This document shows positions 34,680 to 46,628 of a DNA stretch of 64,000 nt, in pieces. This DNA comes from Trichopria drosophilae (Eukaryota > Arthropoda > Insecta > Hymenoptera > Diapriidae). Within the stretch, counting starts at the first letter, position 1. Each line of letters starts with the position of its first letter. A program made the translations under genes and the position numbers. The notes under the pieces were generated by a model that did not search any database, had not been told where the DNA came from, and saw only the letters and a list, made by a program, of their open reading frames with translations. The stretch covers positions 33,577,001-33,641,000 of the forward strand of contig CM059587.1 of assembly GCA_030407085.1 (NCBI GenBank), in the 5' to 3' direction.

Positions 34680-37384
34680 ACAACACCAATTAAATCTGAC
34701 ATAAAATACAAGAAAATTCAAGAACATTTCACTTACGGAAGAGTCAGAAAAGAAAGAAAGAATTATTTATAAATAGGAAAATATGACCAAAATAAGAAGG
34801 CTGACGCCACTTTAGTGGGACTCAAAGAGAGAAAAAAAAAAGTGACATTAATTCGTTAAGTTATTGAAAAAAAAAAATTCTTGGGTTGTTTCTCAGAATG
34901 ATAGTATCTGGCGAGATGATCTGTCATGTGACTCCAAATTATTTAATCACTCACAAGACTCGAAATTTGAAGAAGTGGGAGTAAGCAAAAGTTTCAAAGT
35001 TAATCTTTTGCACTGGCTACTTAAGGGTATTAATAATGACCTAATTAGCATCAAGTTCTACTAGTACTTTACATATACTCCAAAATATTTACCAGTAATC
35101 AAATGCAAAGGTTATGTTTAAAATTTGTTTGTTATGGAATAAACACAAGTCACGCCAGTTGTTATAAAAATGAAAAATTATTAATTATGGATTTAAGATT
35201 CAAATTAAGTCATTTCTAATAAGAATTAAATTATTATATTCGATTATTATATAATCTTAATATGTTGCCTATTGCATAGACTACAAATGAGCTCATTCTA
35301 AATCGACTAAAATGTGACATTTTCAACGATATATTTTTTATTTTAGAAATTAAATTGCTTGATAACAATTAAAATATTCAATTATGTTACTTATATTTAA
35401 AATATACAAATACTACTAGTCCAAGTGTCTGTATTTTATGCTGCTATCTTATTTTTTAACTTTGTTTTTTTAATTTATTGTTGTTGATTAAGACATCCTG
35501 TACTGTGTGTTATTGTTATATATCTCGAGTATACATGTATAAACAGGTTATGATTATCAATTCTACTTTTAGTATATATAATGATGCTAAAGCATCAAAT
35601 TTTGGGAAAGAGCTATTTTTAAAAATTGTAATCAAAATGAATTAAAAAAAAGTATTGATTTGAAATATGCATAAAACACTATATTATAGTAAAACTAAAC
35701 ATAACGGTTAGATCAAATACACAGATTCTGTTAAACTCCAAATTGTTTTGTTTCTTTTTTAGTGAGTTTACACGTTTGGTTGATTTCAGTAACTTACAAA
35801 TTTATTGTATTAAATACTTGAAGAATGGAAACGGTTACACATAAGTCATTCATCACATATCATGACACCTGTGATAACAATGAACTTAACTGCACTTGCT
35901 ATATCGCAGTTGACATTCAGTTTGGCAACACATAGCATTCAGTCTTAAACAAAATAAAATTTGCAGTGAAATAATTGTCTTAATGTAATAAAATAGAAAA
36001 CCTAAATTAATTGTTTAAAAGTTTTATTTGTTTTGTTACAATATTATCAATTTTCTTTTGACCTAATGACAGATAATACGTAAATTAAGATAAATTAATA
36101 ATTAGATGTAAATTTTTCTTCATAGATGTGAAGATGATAAGTAATTCCTGAAATCATTTGTATACGTACATAGAGATAATTGTATAAACAAAAAAGACAC
36201 TCAACTTCTTTATGTTGTACTACAGTTTGAAATAGTTTGCATGCGGATTGTCAACGTTTTAATAAAATAACATTGTTAATGAATGCCTGAGGCAATCCAC
36301 GAAATGCTCTTTTCAATATGTAAACAATAATTTTCATATTGTTATTTTTTAAAAATTTGAACAATTTGTGATTTTATAATAACAATAAGTTAGAAGGAAT
36401 TTCATATAAATTTCTCAGATGCTTCTGGACATTTTTTATTAAAATTTTTGGAAAGTAATGATCGTTAGTACTTTTAAGCAATAAAAAGTAACAAAAACAT
36501 TGCAATCTAAAGTTTATATTAAATTGTATCATAGTACATAAACCGCTGCATTGTATAAGAAAAGTCTTGTGTACATGCTGCCTTTTTACGAGTTCTTTGA
36601 ATAACAATAGTATTTATTGTTAATTAAAGTAATGATTTTTAATATGTAAAAACGAATATTTTTGATCGACTGTTCTCAAAAGTTTCATAAAAAATGGAGA
36701 TATGACTTTTCTTCCAAAGTTTTGTTATTATTTTATACAAATTTAAAAATTTATAGAATGTGTATTAAAAGGATTTTTCAATATTCTAAATTCTTAAAAC
36801 ATATAGTTTTTATTAATAAATAACATTTTAGGGCAAATGCCTATGAAAATACATTATTTGGAGATGCATTTAAATCTGAAATTTTTCTAAATAATCTCAA
36901 ACAGCCTGTGTCGTAATCACTTGGATTCCCAAAAATAGTAGACTTCGTTGAAACAATTTCAAATCATCTCGAAAATGGAAAAACATTACCAATGTTGACA
37001 ATATTAAATTTGTTTAATAATGAATTTGAAAAGGATTTCTTTGTAGAAATTCTTTTAATAAATTTTGATTACACAGTTTCTGTGTAGGAGTGAGAAAAAT
37101 TGTATCTGATTTAGAAGCATGTAAATAAAATTGTGGTATAAATGTAAAAAATAAAAAATAATTAAAAATGTAAAAAACGATAGTAAAATATAGTTTTTAT
37201 ACTTTTTGATTTTTCTGTATTTTCACCAATCACATATGCAAAACCTCCAAAATTATAATTTTTACATTTATATTAACCCTATCGTTGTGAAGACCAAAAA
37301 CTCGAAAGTGGGTTCAAAATGTTACATTGTTTACAGCCAATTTGAAATTTGTGTGAATATGGATATTTACATTTTTGAAGATGC
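34680..37384. other. Part of intron 1 without recognised features
   Basis: Very AT-rich. A weak open stretch at about 36840-37085 (GFPKIVDFVETISNHLENGK on the plus strand, with a stop upstream) looks like an old protein-coding relic, possibly from a transposon. No family is recognised. Confidence 0.45.
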
Positions 37385-37680
37385 TGATTACGAATTTGGA
37401 GTCAATTTTAAATCATTCAAAATGGCGGATCCAATATGGCTGACATTTTTTTTTAAAGTCAAGGGGCCATAATGAATTTTCTGTTTGAAGTTTTAAAAAT
37501 TTATCCTCAAATTCGGTTTCATCGATTCAATTTTGTTCTGTATTTATTAATTCTTTTATAATTACGTGTATAATGAAAATTGCTTAAAAATTGTCTAATT
37601 TTTGTGTGGCCATATTGGATTTTACGTTTAGAATTTTCGAAATTTGACCGTAAATTCAGATCCTGCGATTCAATATACCC
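37385..37680. repeat. Pair of 'ATGGCGGATCC' blocks
   Basis: AAAATGGCGGATCCAATATG at 37420 (plus sense) and GGCCATATTGGATTTTACGT at 37608 (minus sense), with the associated GATTACGAATTTGGAGTCAA phrase at 37385. Confidence 0.6.
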
Positions 37681-38107
37681 AATAAAACATAACTTGGGTG
37701 TATATATCTTTGTTTATTCTCTGTTTATTCAATCTTTTATATCTACGTGTATAATAATATATTTAAATCATTGTATATTAAAATCAGTAACAAATTATTA
37801 AAATTGCCTTCACAACAAAATCTAGATTAACTCCAAAATCATAGTAGTCAAGAAAGGTTTTGGCATATCTTTAGGTCGCTAAAGTTCTTCGATTACTTTT
37901 GTTAAGAAACAAAGAAATAAAATCTGGAGAATACTCTAGATCAAAATAACAACACCAATATAAATTAATGACAACACGAAATAAAATAACAACAACAAAC
38001 AATATAAAGTAATAACATCAACACATGGGATAAATACCAACAAACAAGTCAAAATAAAAATAACGGCTTGCCTGGTTCTTACGGATTTTTCAGTATATAC
38101 AAAAGTA

Positions 38108-38339
38108 CAGTGGGACCTATCTTATTCGAACCTCTCTTATTCTAATTGTCCAGCCTCTCTTATTCTAATCGTTCCCCCACAAGTCTTCTCCCACTATCAC
38201 ACGAAAAGTCAACGAAAAATATTGTCCACGAATCACAAGCTTGCAAGCAAAGTAAGTGGGGGTAAGGGGAAAATTAGAATAAGAGAGGTCGGCGCCATCT
38301 TGAAAAACTTTAGCTAGAGGTCCTTTAGAGGTCCTACTG
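38108..38339. mobile_element. Pogo/Tigger-like MITE, 232 bp
   Basis: The left end is CAGTGGGACCTATCTTATTC and the right end AGGTCCTACTG, with TA on both sides. Subterminal CTCTTATTCTAAT units occur twice at the left and once inverted at the right. The segment GGCGCCATCTTGAAAAAC matches, in inverse, the subterminal part of the 917-bp element at 29.2 kb, so the two are sister families. Confidence 0.85.
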
Positions 38340-39195
38340 TACACAAAAAATAAATATTTCGGAAACTAGAGCAAGGCAGTAAAAAAAGAAGGGAAATAAT
38401 CCAGGTAAAAATATTAAAAAAATAACAGCATGTCTGCAAAAATCCAAAGGTTATATAAATAAATTATTAGAATTACAAAATGGAAGATTGAATGGTTCAC
38501 AAATTAGAAAAAAATGAAAAATTTTTGAGAGAATTTTATGAAAAATGATTTGTATTCAGTATAGATGATTCACTTAGGTAATGCAACTCAGCGTTATCTT
38601 TCAAAAAACGAATGCACCGTTAACCCGATATTTCCTTTCCTTCTATTATGTAAAAGGAGACGAAGAAAAGCCACGCGTGTTTCGTATTAATATCCGAATG
38701 AAAAATCAAGTTAAATTCGAGAGCGTTCTATGGAGAATTAAGGATCGTTCGGAAATTGGCGGGAAAAGTACAAAATAGGTAAAAGAAAAGAAAAGAGTTG
38801 CATGCAAATTATCGTCGCGCTCTCGTTCATTTGGATCGAAGTGTGCCACGCGACCTCATCCGTTGTTGGTGTTCGCTTTATACCGGGCGGGAATCGTCCG
38901 TTGACTCGCAACCAGCCGCTCATTTCACCGAACTCGTAACCAGCAGATAACCCGCTTTCTCGTACAAGGATCCGACCGACGCCATTTACCGCAGACGAAA
39001 CGCCGTCTCCGCGGCTATTTTCATTTTAAGCCGCATTTCCATGTGACGCCCGATGTAAAAATTATACATAGAAATTATCGTACGTAACGACGCCATGTCG
39101 AGTCTCATTCTGTTTTCTTTGTTAAGGCCAGGCGAAACGAGCGACATTGCAAGAATGCGATCAACGGCAAAATATTAAATTGGCGTTTATTATTG

Positions 39196-39567
39196 TTAAG
39201 GGGGTTCAAAAGTGGTCCGCCGGTAAGGTAGGCATTTTCATTAAAAATAGCAAATAAAAAATTATTGAATCGAAATTCGAGCGATGTAAGAGCAATTTTA
39301 ATTACTATAGACGGTATCCTAGAAAATGCCAATGAAATTAATTAAGAACTGACCGAGAATTTTCGGAAATCAGTGATTTTTATTTATTTTCGAAAATTCT
39401 CGGTCAGTTCTCAATTAATATCTTTGGTATTTTCTAAGAAACTGTTTACAGTGATTAGAATTGCCTTTACACAGACCGAATTTTGCCAATTTTATTCAGC
39501 CATCTTTAGTTTGCGTTTTTAGGGAAATTTCCTACCTTACCGGCGGACCACTTTAAAACCCCCTTAA
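39196..39567. mobile_element. Foldback MITE, 'GGTCCGCCGG' family, copy C
   Basis: The left end TTAAGGGGGTTCAAAAGTGG, then TCCGCCGGTAAGG, is inverted at the right as ACCTTACCGGCGGACCACTT then TAAAACCCCCTTAA. This is the best preserved copy. The central hairpin uses GAGAATTTTCGGAAAT and ATTTTCGAAAATTCTCG. Confidence 0.85.
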
Positions 39568-40058
39568 GAGGGTTCTAATGTGCTTGACCGATACGGTAGG
39601 AATTTTCACTAAAAACCATAAATTAAGAATGACTGAATTAAAATTCGAGCGATGTAAGAGCAATTTTAATTACTATAGAAGGTATCCTAGAAAATGGAAA
39701 GAAAATTAATTGAGAATTGACCAAGAATTTTCGGAAATAAACAAATATCACTTATTTTCGAAAATTCTCTGTCAGCTCTGAATTAACATCTTTGGTATTT
39801 TCTAGGAAACTGTTTATAGTTAGAATTACCCTTACAAAGTTCGAATTTTAAAAGTATTATCCAGTCATCTTTGATGTACACTTAGACGCATTAATTCTTT
39901 CATCAACGCTGCTCTGTTATCCTTGTTTTCACTTGTATTTCTCTATATCGTAAACAAGGATAACAAACCAGTGTTGGTGACAGAATTAATGCTGCTAAGC
40001 GTACGTTTGTCAGTGAAATTTCCTACTTTACCGGCGGACCACTTTAGAGCCCCTTTAA
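39564..40058. mobile_element. Foldback MITE, 'GGTCCGCCGG' family, copy D, with nested hairpin
   Basis: It abuts copy C, sharing the TTAAG junction. The left end, GAGGGTTCTAATGTGCTTGA, is diverged. The right end, CTTTACCGGCGGACCACTTT, is close to consensus. A 119-bp hairpin is inserted in the right arm at 39881-39999. Confidence 0.8.
39881..39999. mobile_element. 119-bp hairpin element nested in copy D
   Basis: CTTAGACGCATTAATTC at the left is mirrored by GAATTAATGCTGCTAAG at the right. Inner arms TTATCCTTGTTT and AAACAAGGATAA are exact inverses. The sequence interrupts the right arm of copy D and is absent from copies A, B, C, E and F. Confidence 0.8.
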
Positions 40059-40444
40059 GGGGCGATTAAATACTGACTCGCTGTTTTAATCAAATTCGCT
40101 TTTACCAACGCCGTTTTTTAAGTAACAAACATTTTTCAGGGAGGATTCGCAATCAATTACTATTTAAAAACTACTTTACACATTTTTTTCTGAATGTACG
40201 ACAAATTTTAGCGAAATCGGTTCAGAAACGAGCGAAAATTCGCACGAATAAATTTCGTAGAGAAAAGCACAAACTGTGTCAGTACTGCAGACATTTATTC
40301 TTGCGAATTCTCTTGTATATTCATAACAAAATGCGTAAGACAGCTTTAAAATAGATCTGGACTTGAACATTTTTTAGTTTCTGTTTAATTTGCGAATTGC
40401 AAGTTAGGAATTAATGTTATCGACCGAGACGCTTTAGTTATTTT

Positions 40445-40822
40445 TTAAGGGGCATCTAAAGTACTTGACCGATATGCTAGGAATATTCAATAAAAACCGT
40501 AAATAACAAGTGACTGAAACGATTTTTCGAAATTCGGGCTCTGTATAAGGGCAATTTTAATTACTATAGACTCTTTCCTAGAAAATGCCAACGAAATTAA
40601 TTAAAACTGCCCGAGAATTTTCAGAAATAAATAAAAATCACTTATTTCCGATTTTATTAATGTCTTTGGTATCTTCTAGAAAATCGTCTATAGTACCCCT
40701 AAAATTGCCTAGAATTGCCTTTACAGAGCCTATATTTCGAAAATTTTATTGGGTCATCTTTAATTTACGTTTTTTAGCGTAAATTCCTACTTTACCGGCG
40801 AACCACTTTAGAACCCCCTTAA
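40445..40822. mobile_element. Foldback MITE, 'GGTCCGCCGG' family, copy E
   Basis: The left end TTAAGGGGCATCTAAAGTAC, then TTGACCGATATG, resembles copy D. The right end is CTTTACCGGCGAACCACTTT, then AGAACCCCCTTAA. Internal CTGTATAAGGGCAATTTTAA and TTGCCTTTACAGAGCC pieces pair. Confidence 0.8.
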
Positions 40823-41380
40823 TGCTGGGAACGAACAGTTTTTAAATTCGGCTTTCAAGGATGACGAGTTTCACTCGTTGATACAATCGTCAACGATACA
40901 AACCTTTCAACGCCCTCGTAAATAAGTTGTCGTGGTTCACTCAATTTTTAGGTTATAAACCTCTTATTGATAGGCTCCAAGTGTAAATGATTATTTTCTG
41001 TTTTACACTTGTATGTAATGGCTGCGAAACATCAAAAACTGCGTGAAATCGGGAAAAAAAATGTTTAAAAAGCTGATTTCATACAACTAATTTGAGGTTA
41101 TGACTGAACGAGATATTCATAAATCATGATAATTACTTTCCATCTCAATTCTCCATGATTTCGACCGTTACACTGTAAAATAATAGATATTAGTGTAAAA
41201 ATATGTTAAATTACAACTTGCAGATGTCATCAGGAAGTCGCCATTTTATTTTTTGAAAAAAGTTAGACGGGGGAATAAATATCTGAGCGAAAAAACAAGA
41301 CTAGGGCTGGCCCTTTCATGCCAAAAACCTTACAAAAACGCAACAAAAGGTATTTTTTGGACAAATGGTCATAATTTTAT
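40823..41380. other. Spacer between MITE copies E and F
   Basis: Contains GATGACGAGTTTCACTCGTTG, a short palindromic segment, near 40861, and no gene or bounded repeat. Confidence 0.5.
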
Positions 41381-41757
41381 TAGTTCTAAAGTGGTCCGCC
41401 AGCAGGGTAGGAAATTTCACTAAAAAAAGGAAATTCAAGATGACTGAATAAAATTTTCAAAATTCGGGCTCTGTAAGGGCAATTCTAAACATTATAAACA
41501 CTCATCTAGAAAATACCAAAGATATTAATTAAGAACTGACCTACAATTTTCGGAAATAAGCGATTTTTATTTATTTCCGAAAATTTTCGGTAAATTTTCA
41601 ATTAATTTCATTGGCATTTTCTGGGATACCGGCTATAGTAACTAAAATTGCCCTTGCAAAGCCCCAATTTTGAAAAATCGATTTAGTCGTTTTTTATTTA
41701 CGGTTTTTAGTGAAATTTCCTACCTTATCGGATGAGCACTTTAGAACCACCTTAAGG
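41381..41757. mobile_element. Foldback MITE, 'GGTCCGCCGG' family, copy F
   Basis: The left end TAGTTCTAAAGTGGTCCGCC then AGCAGGGTAGG; the right end CCTACCTTATCGGATGAGCA then CTTTAGAACCACCTTAAG. The centre has TTTCGGAAATAAG and TTATTTCCGAAAATTTTC. Confidence 0.8.
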
Positions 41758-42118
41758 GAGTTCGAGAGTTTTCAATCGATAACGTAGTAATCTATGTTAA
41801 AAAATCTAAATAAAAAATTATTACAGCTATTTTTCAAAATTCCGATTTTGTAACTGCATTTTTAACCATTATATATGATATCATATAAAATATGAGATAT
41901 TTGTCAAAAATTAAGTGAGAACTTTCTGAAATAAAGAAAAATCATATATTTCCGAAAATTCTTGGTCAATTCTCGAGAAAGTTATTTGATATTTTTAGGA
42001 GATTTTTTATATTGGTTAGAATTGCAGTTACAGAGTTCGAAATTTGAGAAACCGTTTGTTTATATTTGATATTTACGTATAGATTAACTACCATATCAAC
42101 TGAATATTTTTGTACCCT
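41753..42118. mobile_element. Highly diverged copy G of the same MITE family
   Basis: It continues directly from copy F at TTAAGGGAGTTCGAGAGTTT. The internal order (CGATTTTGTAACTGCATTTT, CTGAAATAAAGAAAAATCAT, TTTCCGAAAATTCTTGGTCA, AGAATTGCAGTTACAGAGTT) follows the family, but the right end is hard to place. Confidence 0.55.
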
Positions 42119-42279
42119 ATAGTAACGACGGCTATATAATATAGCCACCTGAATTCAGTTTAAAATTTGAGTTTTTAATGACAAATTTTGGCTAGGTCTT
42201 CGAAGAAGTGTTTAACATCACATTTACGTCAATATTTATGTTATATTATGCTTCATAAACAAATTAGCAACTAAAAATC

Positions 42280-42960
42280 GGGTTTTTGGGGCAGATTATG
42301 AATCTGAACTAAAGTTTTGAAATTCGCATTTTTCATATTTAGAACTAACTGAGTTTAAATTCGTAATCAGCGACCCTCCAAAAAAAACGCGAATACCCAA
42401 TTTCATCTCGATCAGAGCATTTTTTTATATTTTTTGGTCAGCCGTATTGAATCCGCCACATTAGATTTTTGAAATCTGAGTTCAGAGTCGTTTCACGTTT
42501 TTTCTTTTTTTGGTCGCGATTACCAACCTGAACTCAGATTTTGAAAATTCCAAATGGCAGATTCAAGATGACCAACCAAAATACAAAATCGAGATGGAAC
42601 TGGATACTTGGAGGTTTTTGAAATTGCTGATCGCGAATCTGAACTCAGATGTTGAAATTTCAGTTTTTTCAAATTAATTAGAGTTAAAATTCGTAATCCG
42701 CTGTAAAAAAAAAGAGCACCTGCAGTTTCATCCCGATTAAGAAACGTTTTACATTTTGGGCGGCCATCTTGAATCCGCCATTTTGAATTTTCAAAATCTG
42801 AGTTCGGATTCGTAATCCTGGACTCTAAAAACCCCCGAGTACCCAAATAAGAAAAATGCGTGCCAAAGGGAATAGCCATTAAGAGGTTTTCGAGGTTGCT
42901 GATTACAAATTTGGTGTAAAATTTTCGAAATTCAAAATGACGTTTAAAATGTGATATAAA
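42280..42960. repeat. Array of 'ATGGCGGATCC' blocks in alternating orientation
   Basis: The phrases GAATCTGAACTCAGAT, TCATCTCGATCAGAGC, GAATCCGCCATTTTGAAT and TCGTAATCAGCGACC recur four or more times within 680 bp, some inverted, at about 100-230-bp spacing. This is the densest occurrence of the family in the window. The open frame across it (minus, 42520-43026) is accidental. Confidence 0.7.
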
Positions 42961-43029
42961 TGTTATCCTTGCAAATTCTTGTCCAATTCTATATCGATTT
43001 TTTTTAAATCGCCAAAAAATCAGCAAAGA

Positions 43030-44469
43030 GCGTAAAATTACTGTAAACTAGATTTTGACATGAAAATGTATTTATTTTCCTATTAAATTCAATATTTTAG
43101 GTTAGAAATTGACTTTATCAACCGAGTAGTCGTATAATTCAAACTTGTATTTTTTTTTTTAAAATAGATAACAATGAGTTCAATTCAACCTTTTATAAAC
43201 TCCAAACTGTTTCGAAAATTTAGACTTTGTGAAAGTGAAAGTGTGCGTTACACACGATTGAATCTGCTTAGAAATGGCAAATAAGTTGTTCAAGTGAATT
43301 TCTTATAGTAAAAAAAGTGTATTTTTTAAATTTGTTCGAAGTTAGCATAAAATGTATACTTTCACCTTGAAAGAACTCGTATTCGATTAATTGTTTAATT
43401 AGTATGTTAATTTGTATCTTTCGTTTCCTGATTCAAATATATAAAACTCTTACTTCTATTAAATATCAGCTTACTTTTACTAAAATACATTGACCAACAA
43501 AATTTTGTTGCACAAGTAATGGCAGCCGATTCTTATAGGTTTTTGTCCATAGAATCCGAATCTGACCTTAAAATACTGGATTGGCTATAATTTGTTAGCA
43601 ATTTATGCTTGAAAGTGTAAAAAATGCATAATTTCCAGTCTTTATATTATAAAACAATAAAGCGTTATATTAAAAATGTCTGCATATGATGAAATGACAG
43701 CTCCAATATTGTCCTGTGACACCCACAAATAAAACATTAGGTATTGTTGAGAGGAAACATAAAAAAATATTTCTTATTAACATGAAATTATATACTTGAG
43801 CTTTTTGGTTCGCTGAGTTTTATTATTAATATTATTATTATTGGTTCAGTCTTCTTGAATCTTTTTAATCTGACTACAAACTCATGAAATAGTGAAACTG
43901 AGAAAGACTAAATAACAATTCATTTTTAATTATTTGTTTCAATCATGTGCTTTAGAAAATGTACATGAAGGCAGTGAGCAGTATTTAGAGGCCCTTGGAC
44001 ACAAAAACTGTTCCTACTTATTTAAAATGTAGGACACATAGATTTTTTTTTTAAGGATCCCAAAGCCCGATGTTTGAGCTTTCAATTCGTTCAATGAGAA
44101 CAGGTGTGTTGTGTCACTTTATTCTTTTAAGCTCAAAATAAAACTGATTCATCTAGCTAATTTTTTATGAAATACCCACATACCATTTACAACCTTGTGC
44201 ACTGTGTAGATTGAATGAAAGCTAATACTTACGTGTGTACAACACTTCTAAAATCATGGAAAAAAATTTATTGCCAGGGGACGTTACAATTTGACGATTA
44301 TTTATATTAAAAATTAATAAATAAGTATTAAGAAATATTATAATGGTAATTTATTTAGCTATAAAAAACAAATAAATTACCTTTTAAATATTAACTCAGC
44401 TGTAATTATTAAGAGAGATATTTGTTATTTACATAAATTTGCATTTTAGATGCAAATCTCTCATATATA
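43030..44469. other. Part of intron 1 without recognised features
   Basis: AT-rich, with a short ATT microsatellite near 43820-43842. No exon or bounded element is seen. Confidence 0.5.
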
Positions 44470-45483
44470 GGGCATTCCATGTGAAATCGACGATGAAAAT
44501 GTGTCACCCTCTTAATTTTTGTTGCAAATTTTGTAGACTATAGTATTTATCGAAAAAATCTTTCTTGAATTTTTTCCGATTTTTATCTTTCCAGGTTCAC
44601 AAGTTATGAATTTAAAAAAAAAAAAACAGCAAAAAATTTTTAACTGGCTATAACTCACCAACAAAAATAGATAAAAAATCGTTCGAAGCGTATTTTCTTC
44701 AGTTTACTATGTAATTTCTTTAAAAAATAGACACAAAATTATTGTTCAATTATTTGGTCAAAAATTAACACCATAGTTTGCCATTTTTATTCCTTATAAA
44801 TATATATACATGTAAAAATTGGTCCAGCTATCAGATGGTCAAATGCGAAAAATGAAATTCTTGCTCCAAAGAAAAAACTTTTTCTCCAAAAAAAAAACAA
44901 ATAAAATAAAACATGTTTTATATTTTATGTTTTATACGAGCAAATTCAAGAATATTTATCATATGTTCAAAAATAACACCAAATAACAGAAATATACGAC
45001 AGAAGAATACAAGGATAAAACAGATAAAATATTTTTAAAATTAATTAATTATATCATTATTTTATTTATTTTTTTTTAGTAGACAGAAACTCGTGCCTAT
45101 AACAGGACTAGGCTTAAAATTCGTCAAATTTATTACAGTTTTTTGTAAAATTTTTTCAAAAAATCAATTATGGTTATCATCCTTAAAAATTCGATTTTAT
45201 TCTAAAAATGCGAAATATTTTACCAAATAATTGAGTAATAATTTTGTGTCTATTTTTTAAAGAAACTACATAGTAAACTAAAGAAAATGTGCTTGGAACG
45301 ATTTTTTATCTATTTTTGTTGCTGAGTTACAGCCAGTCGAATTTTTTTTTTAAATTCATAACTCGTGAACATGGAAAGATAAAAATCGGAAAAAATTCAA
45401 GAAAGATTTTTTCGATGAATACTATAATCTAAAAAATTTGCAACAAAAATTAAGAGGGTGACGAATTTCCCATGGAATGCCCC
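44470..45483. mobile_element. 1-kb foldback element, GGGCATTCCATG ends
   Basis: GGGCATTCCATGTGAAATCG at the left is mirrored by ATTTCCCATGGAATGCCC at the right. Similarity continues for roughly 300 bp in each arm (for example CACCCTCTTAATTTTTGTTG and CAACAAAAATTAAGAGGGTG). The flanks on both sides are AT repeats, so an ATATATA duplication is possible but not provable. There is no transposase. Confidence 0.9.
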
Positions 45484-45775
45484 ATATATATATAGTCAAT
45501 GGCATTTAATAAGGTTATTAATAATCGTAAAGAAACGAAAGTCTACTGTCCTTTTATTTTCACTTGAGAATCAGTAAGTAAAGTTGTGTAACATGATGCA
45601 AAATTGTCAACACTCCATTTAACAATTTTTCTCCATCTTGCAAACCGAAATCAACGTTTTACTTTTTTACCTTAATTACAATGAAAGTAAAAATCATTAA
45701 TATTACTTCAATAATAAATCTTAGTATTTAATTTATCTTGAAAACTAATTTTTGTGTTGTTTGCTTTCGTTTCAG

Positions 45776-45848
45776 ATTGGCCTTGTATGTTTACGAGTAC
45801 CTCCTCCATGTTGGAGCACAAAAAGCAGCACAGACATTTTTATCGGAG
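45776..45848 (+). CDS. Ssdp: Ssdp coding exon 2 (LUFS domain core)
   Basis: After a TTTCAG acceptor the first base completes Lys19. The exon then encodes [20 protein letters not shown] and FLSE, ending in phase 0 before GTAAAT. This is the LisH-like helix pair at the centre of the LUFS domain, which mediates SSDP dimerisation and contact with the LDB1/Chip interaction domain. The sequence agrees with the family at essentially every residue I can recall, so selection has kept it despite transposon-rich introns on both sides. Confidence 0.97.
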
Positions 45849-46380
45849 GTAAATTATCATACTTTAAGTAAATTGTTGCAAAGTGCAACGAAGATTCTTC
45901 TACTGTTTTTCATAAATTCATTAAATTAGATTATTTCTTGGTTTAGCAGTATCTCATAAAGAAAAGTAAATAATAAATAAATTAACAAATGGTTGTTGAT
46001 TTCAACCACTCAATTATATGTAAATAGGAAAAACGGCTTTAAAATATTGTAATATTGCTGCTACTAATTTTTCAATTTTCAGACTGATATATATAATTAA
46101 CTAATGCATTTAGTTTCCCTAAATTATCATACTTTATTTAAGATTCATTGAAATCCAATAGACATCACAATTATATCAAAACACGTCACATTCAAATTAT
46201 AAATATTTTAATAAAATTACAGATATATTTAAATTCCAGAAATAAATGAAATCCTTTATTAATGTTTATATCTTTTCTATTTTTTAAACGTATGTTTAAA
46301 ATTGTATTTTATATTTCAATAATTATTTAACTCTGTTATTACTGTACAACAATTATTAAAGTGTATTGTTGATGTTATAG

Positions 46381-46442
46381 ATTCGGTGGGAAAAAAATAT
46401 AACGCTAGGTGAACCTCCCGGATTTTTACATTCCTGGTGGTG
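46381..46442 (+). CDS. Ssdp: Ssdp coding exon 3
   Basis: Acceptor TTATAG at 46380. It encodes IRWEKNITLGEPPGFLHSWW and ends in phase 2 (TG) before GTAAGT. The I-R-W-E-K-N-I-T-L-G-E-P-P-G-F-L segment is a hallmark of SSBP proteins and belongs to the structured LUFS region. The TG left over joins the first T of exon 4 to give the conserved cysteine. Confidence 0.97.
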
Positions 46443-46543
46443 GTAAGTTATCAAATATAAAACTGACAACTAAAAATGTTTATGCAGTTCTACTTAGAAT
46501 TAACAATGCAAAATGGTGAGTAAATGAATGACAATTGTTTCAG

Positions 46544-46628
46544 TGTATTTTGGGACCTGTACTGCGCAGCACCAGAACGGCGAGACTCGTGCGAGCACAG
46601 TAGCGAAGCCAAAGCTTTCCACGATTAT
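46544..46628 (+). CDS. Ssdp: Ssdp coding exon 4
   Basis: After a TTTCAG acceptor and only a 101-bp intron, T completes Cys, followed by [20 protein letters not shown] and EAKAFHDY. It ends in phase 0 before GTTAGT. This finishes the LUFS domain (about residues 10-92 of the protein). [14 protein letters not shown] and [10 protein letters not shown] are diagnostic. The donor GTTAGT is weaker than the other donors of this gene, next to a 42-nt following exon. Confidence 0.97.

Larger units (their letters stand above)
31891..45775 (+). other. Ssdp: Ssdp intron 1, ~13.9 kb, repeat-laden
   Basis: It begins GTACGT and ends TTTCGTTTCAG. Inside are a decayed transposon ORF (33.2-33.7 kb), repeat blocks (34, 37.4 and 42.3-43 kb), a hammerhead-like motif (34.6 kb), a pogo-like MITE (38.1 kb), a cluster of foldback MITEs (39.2-42.1 kb) and a 1-kb foldback (44.5-45.5 kb). 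The stretches 31.9-33.2, 34.7-37.3 and 43.0-44.5 kb hold nothing I recognise. Near 38.8-39.1 kb there is a short CpG-richer segment that might be regulatory, but no motif supports this. Confidence 0.85.

Noticed and set aside
42520..43026. 168-codon minus-strand frame
   Set aside because: It consists of the dispersed repeat blocks; similar accidental frames appear at other copies.
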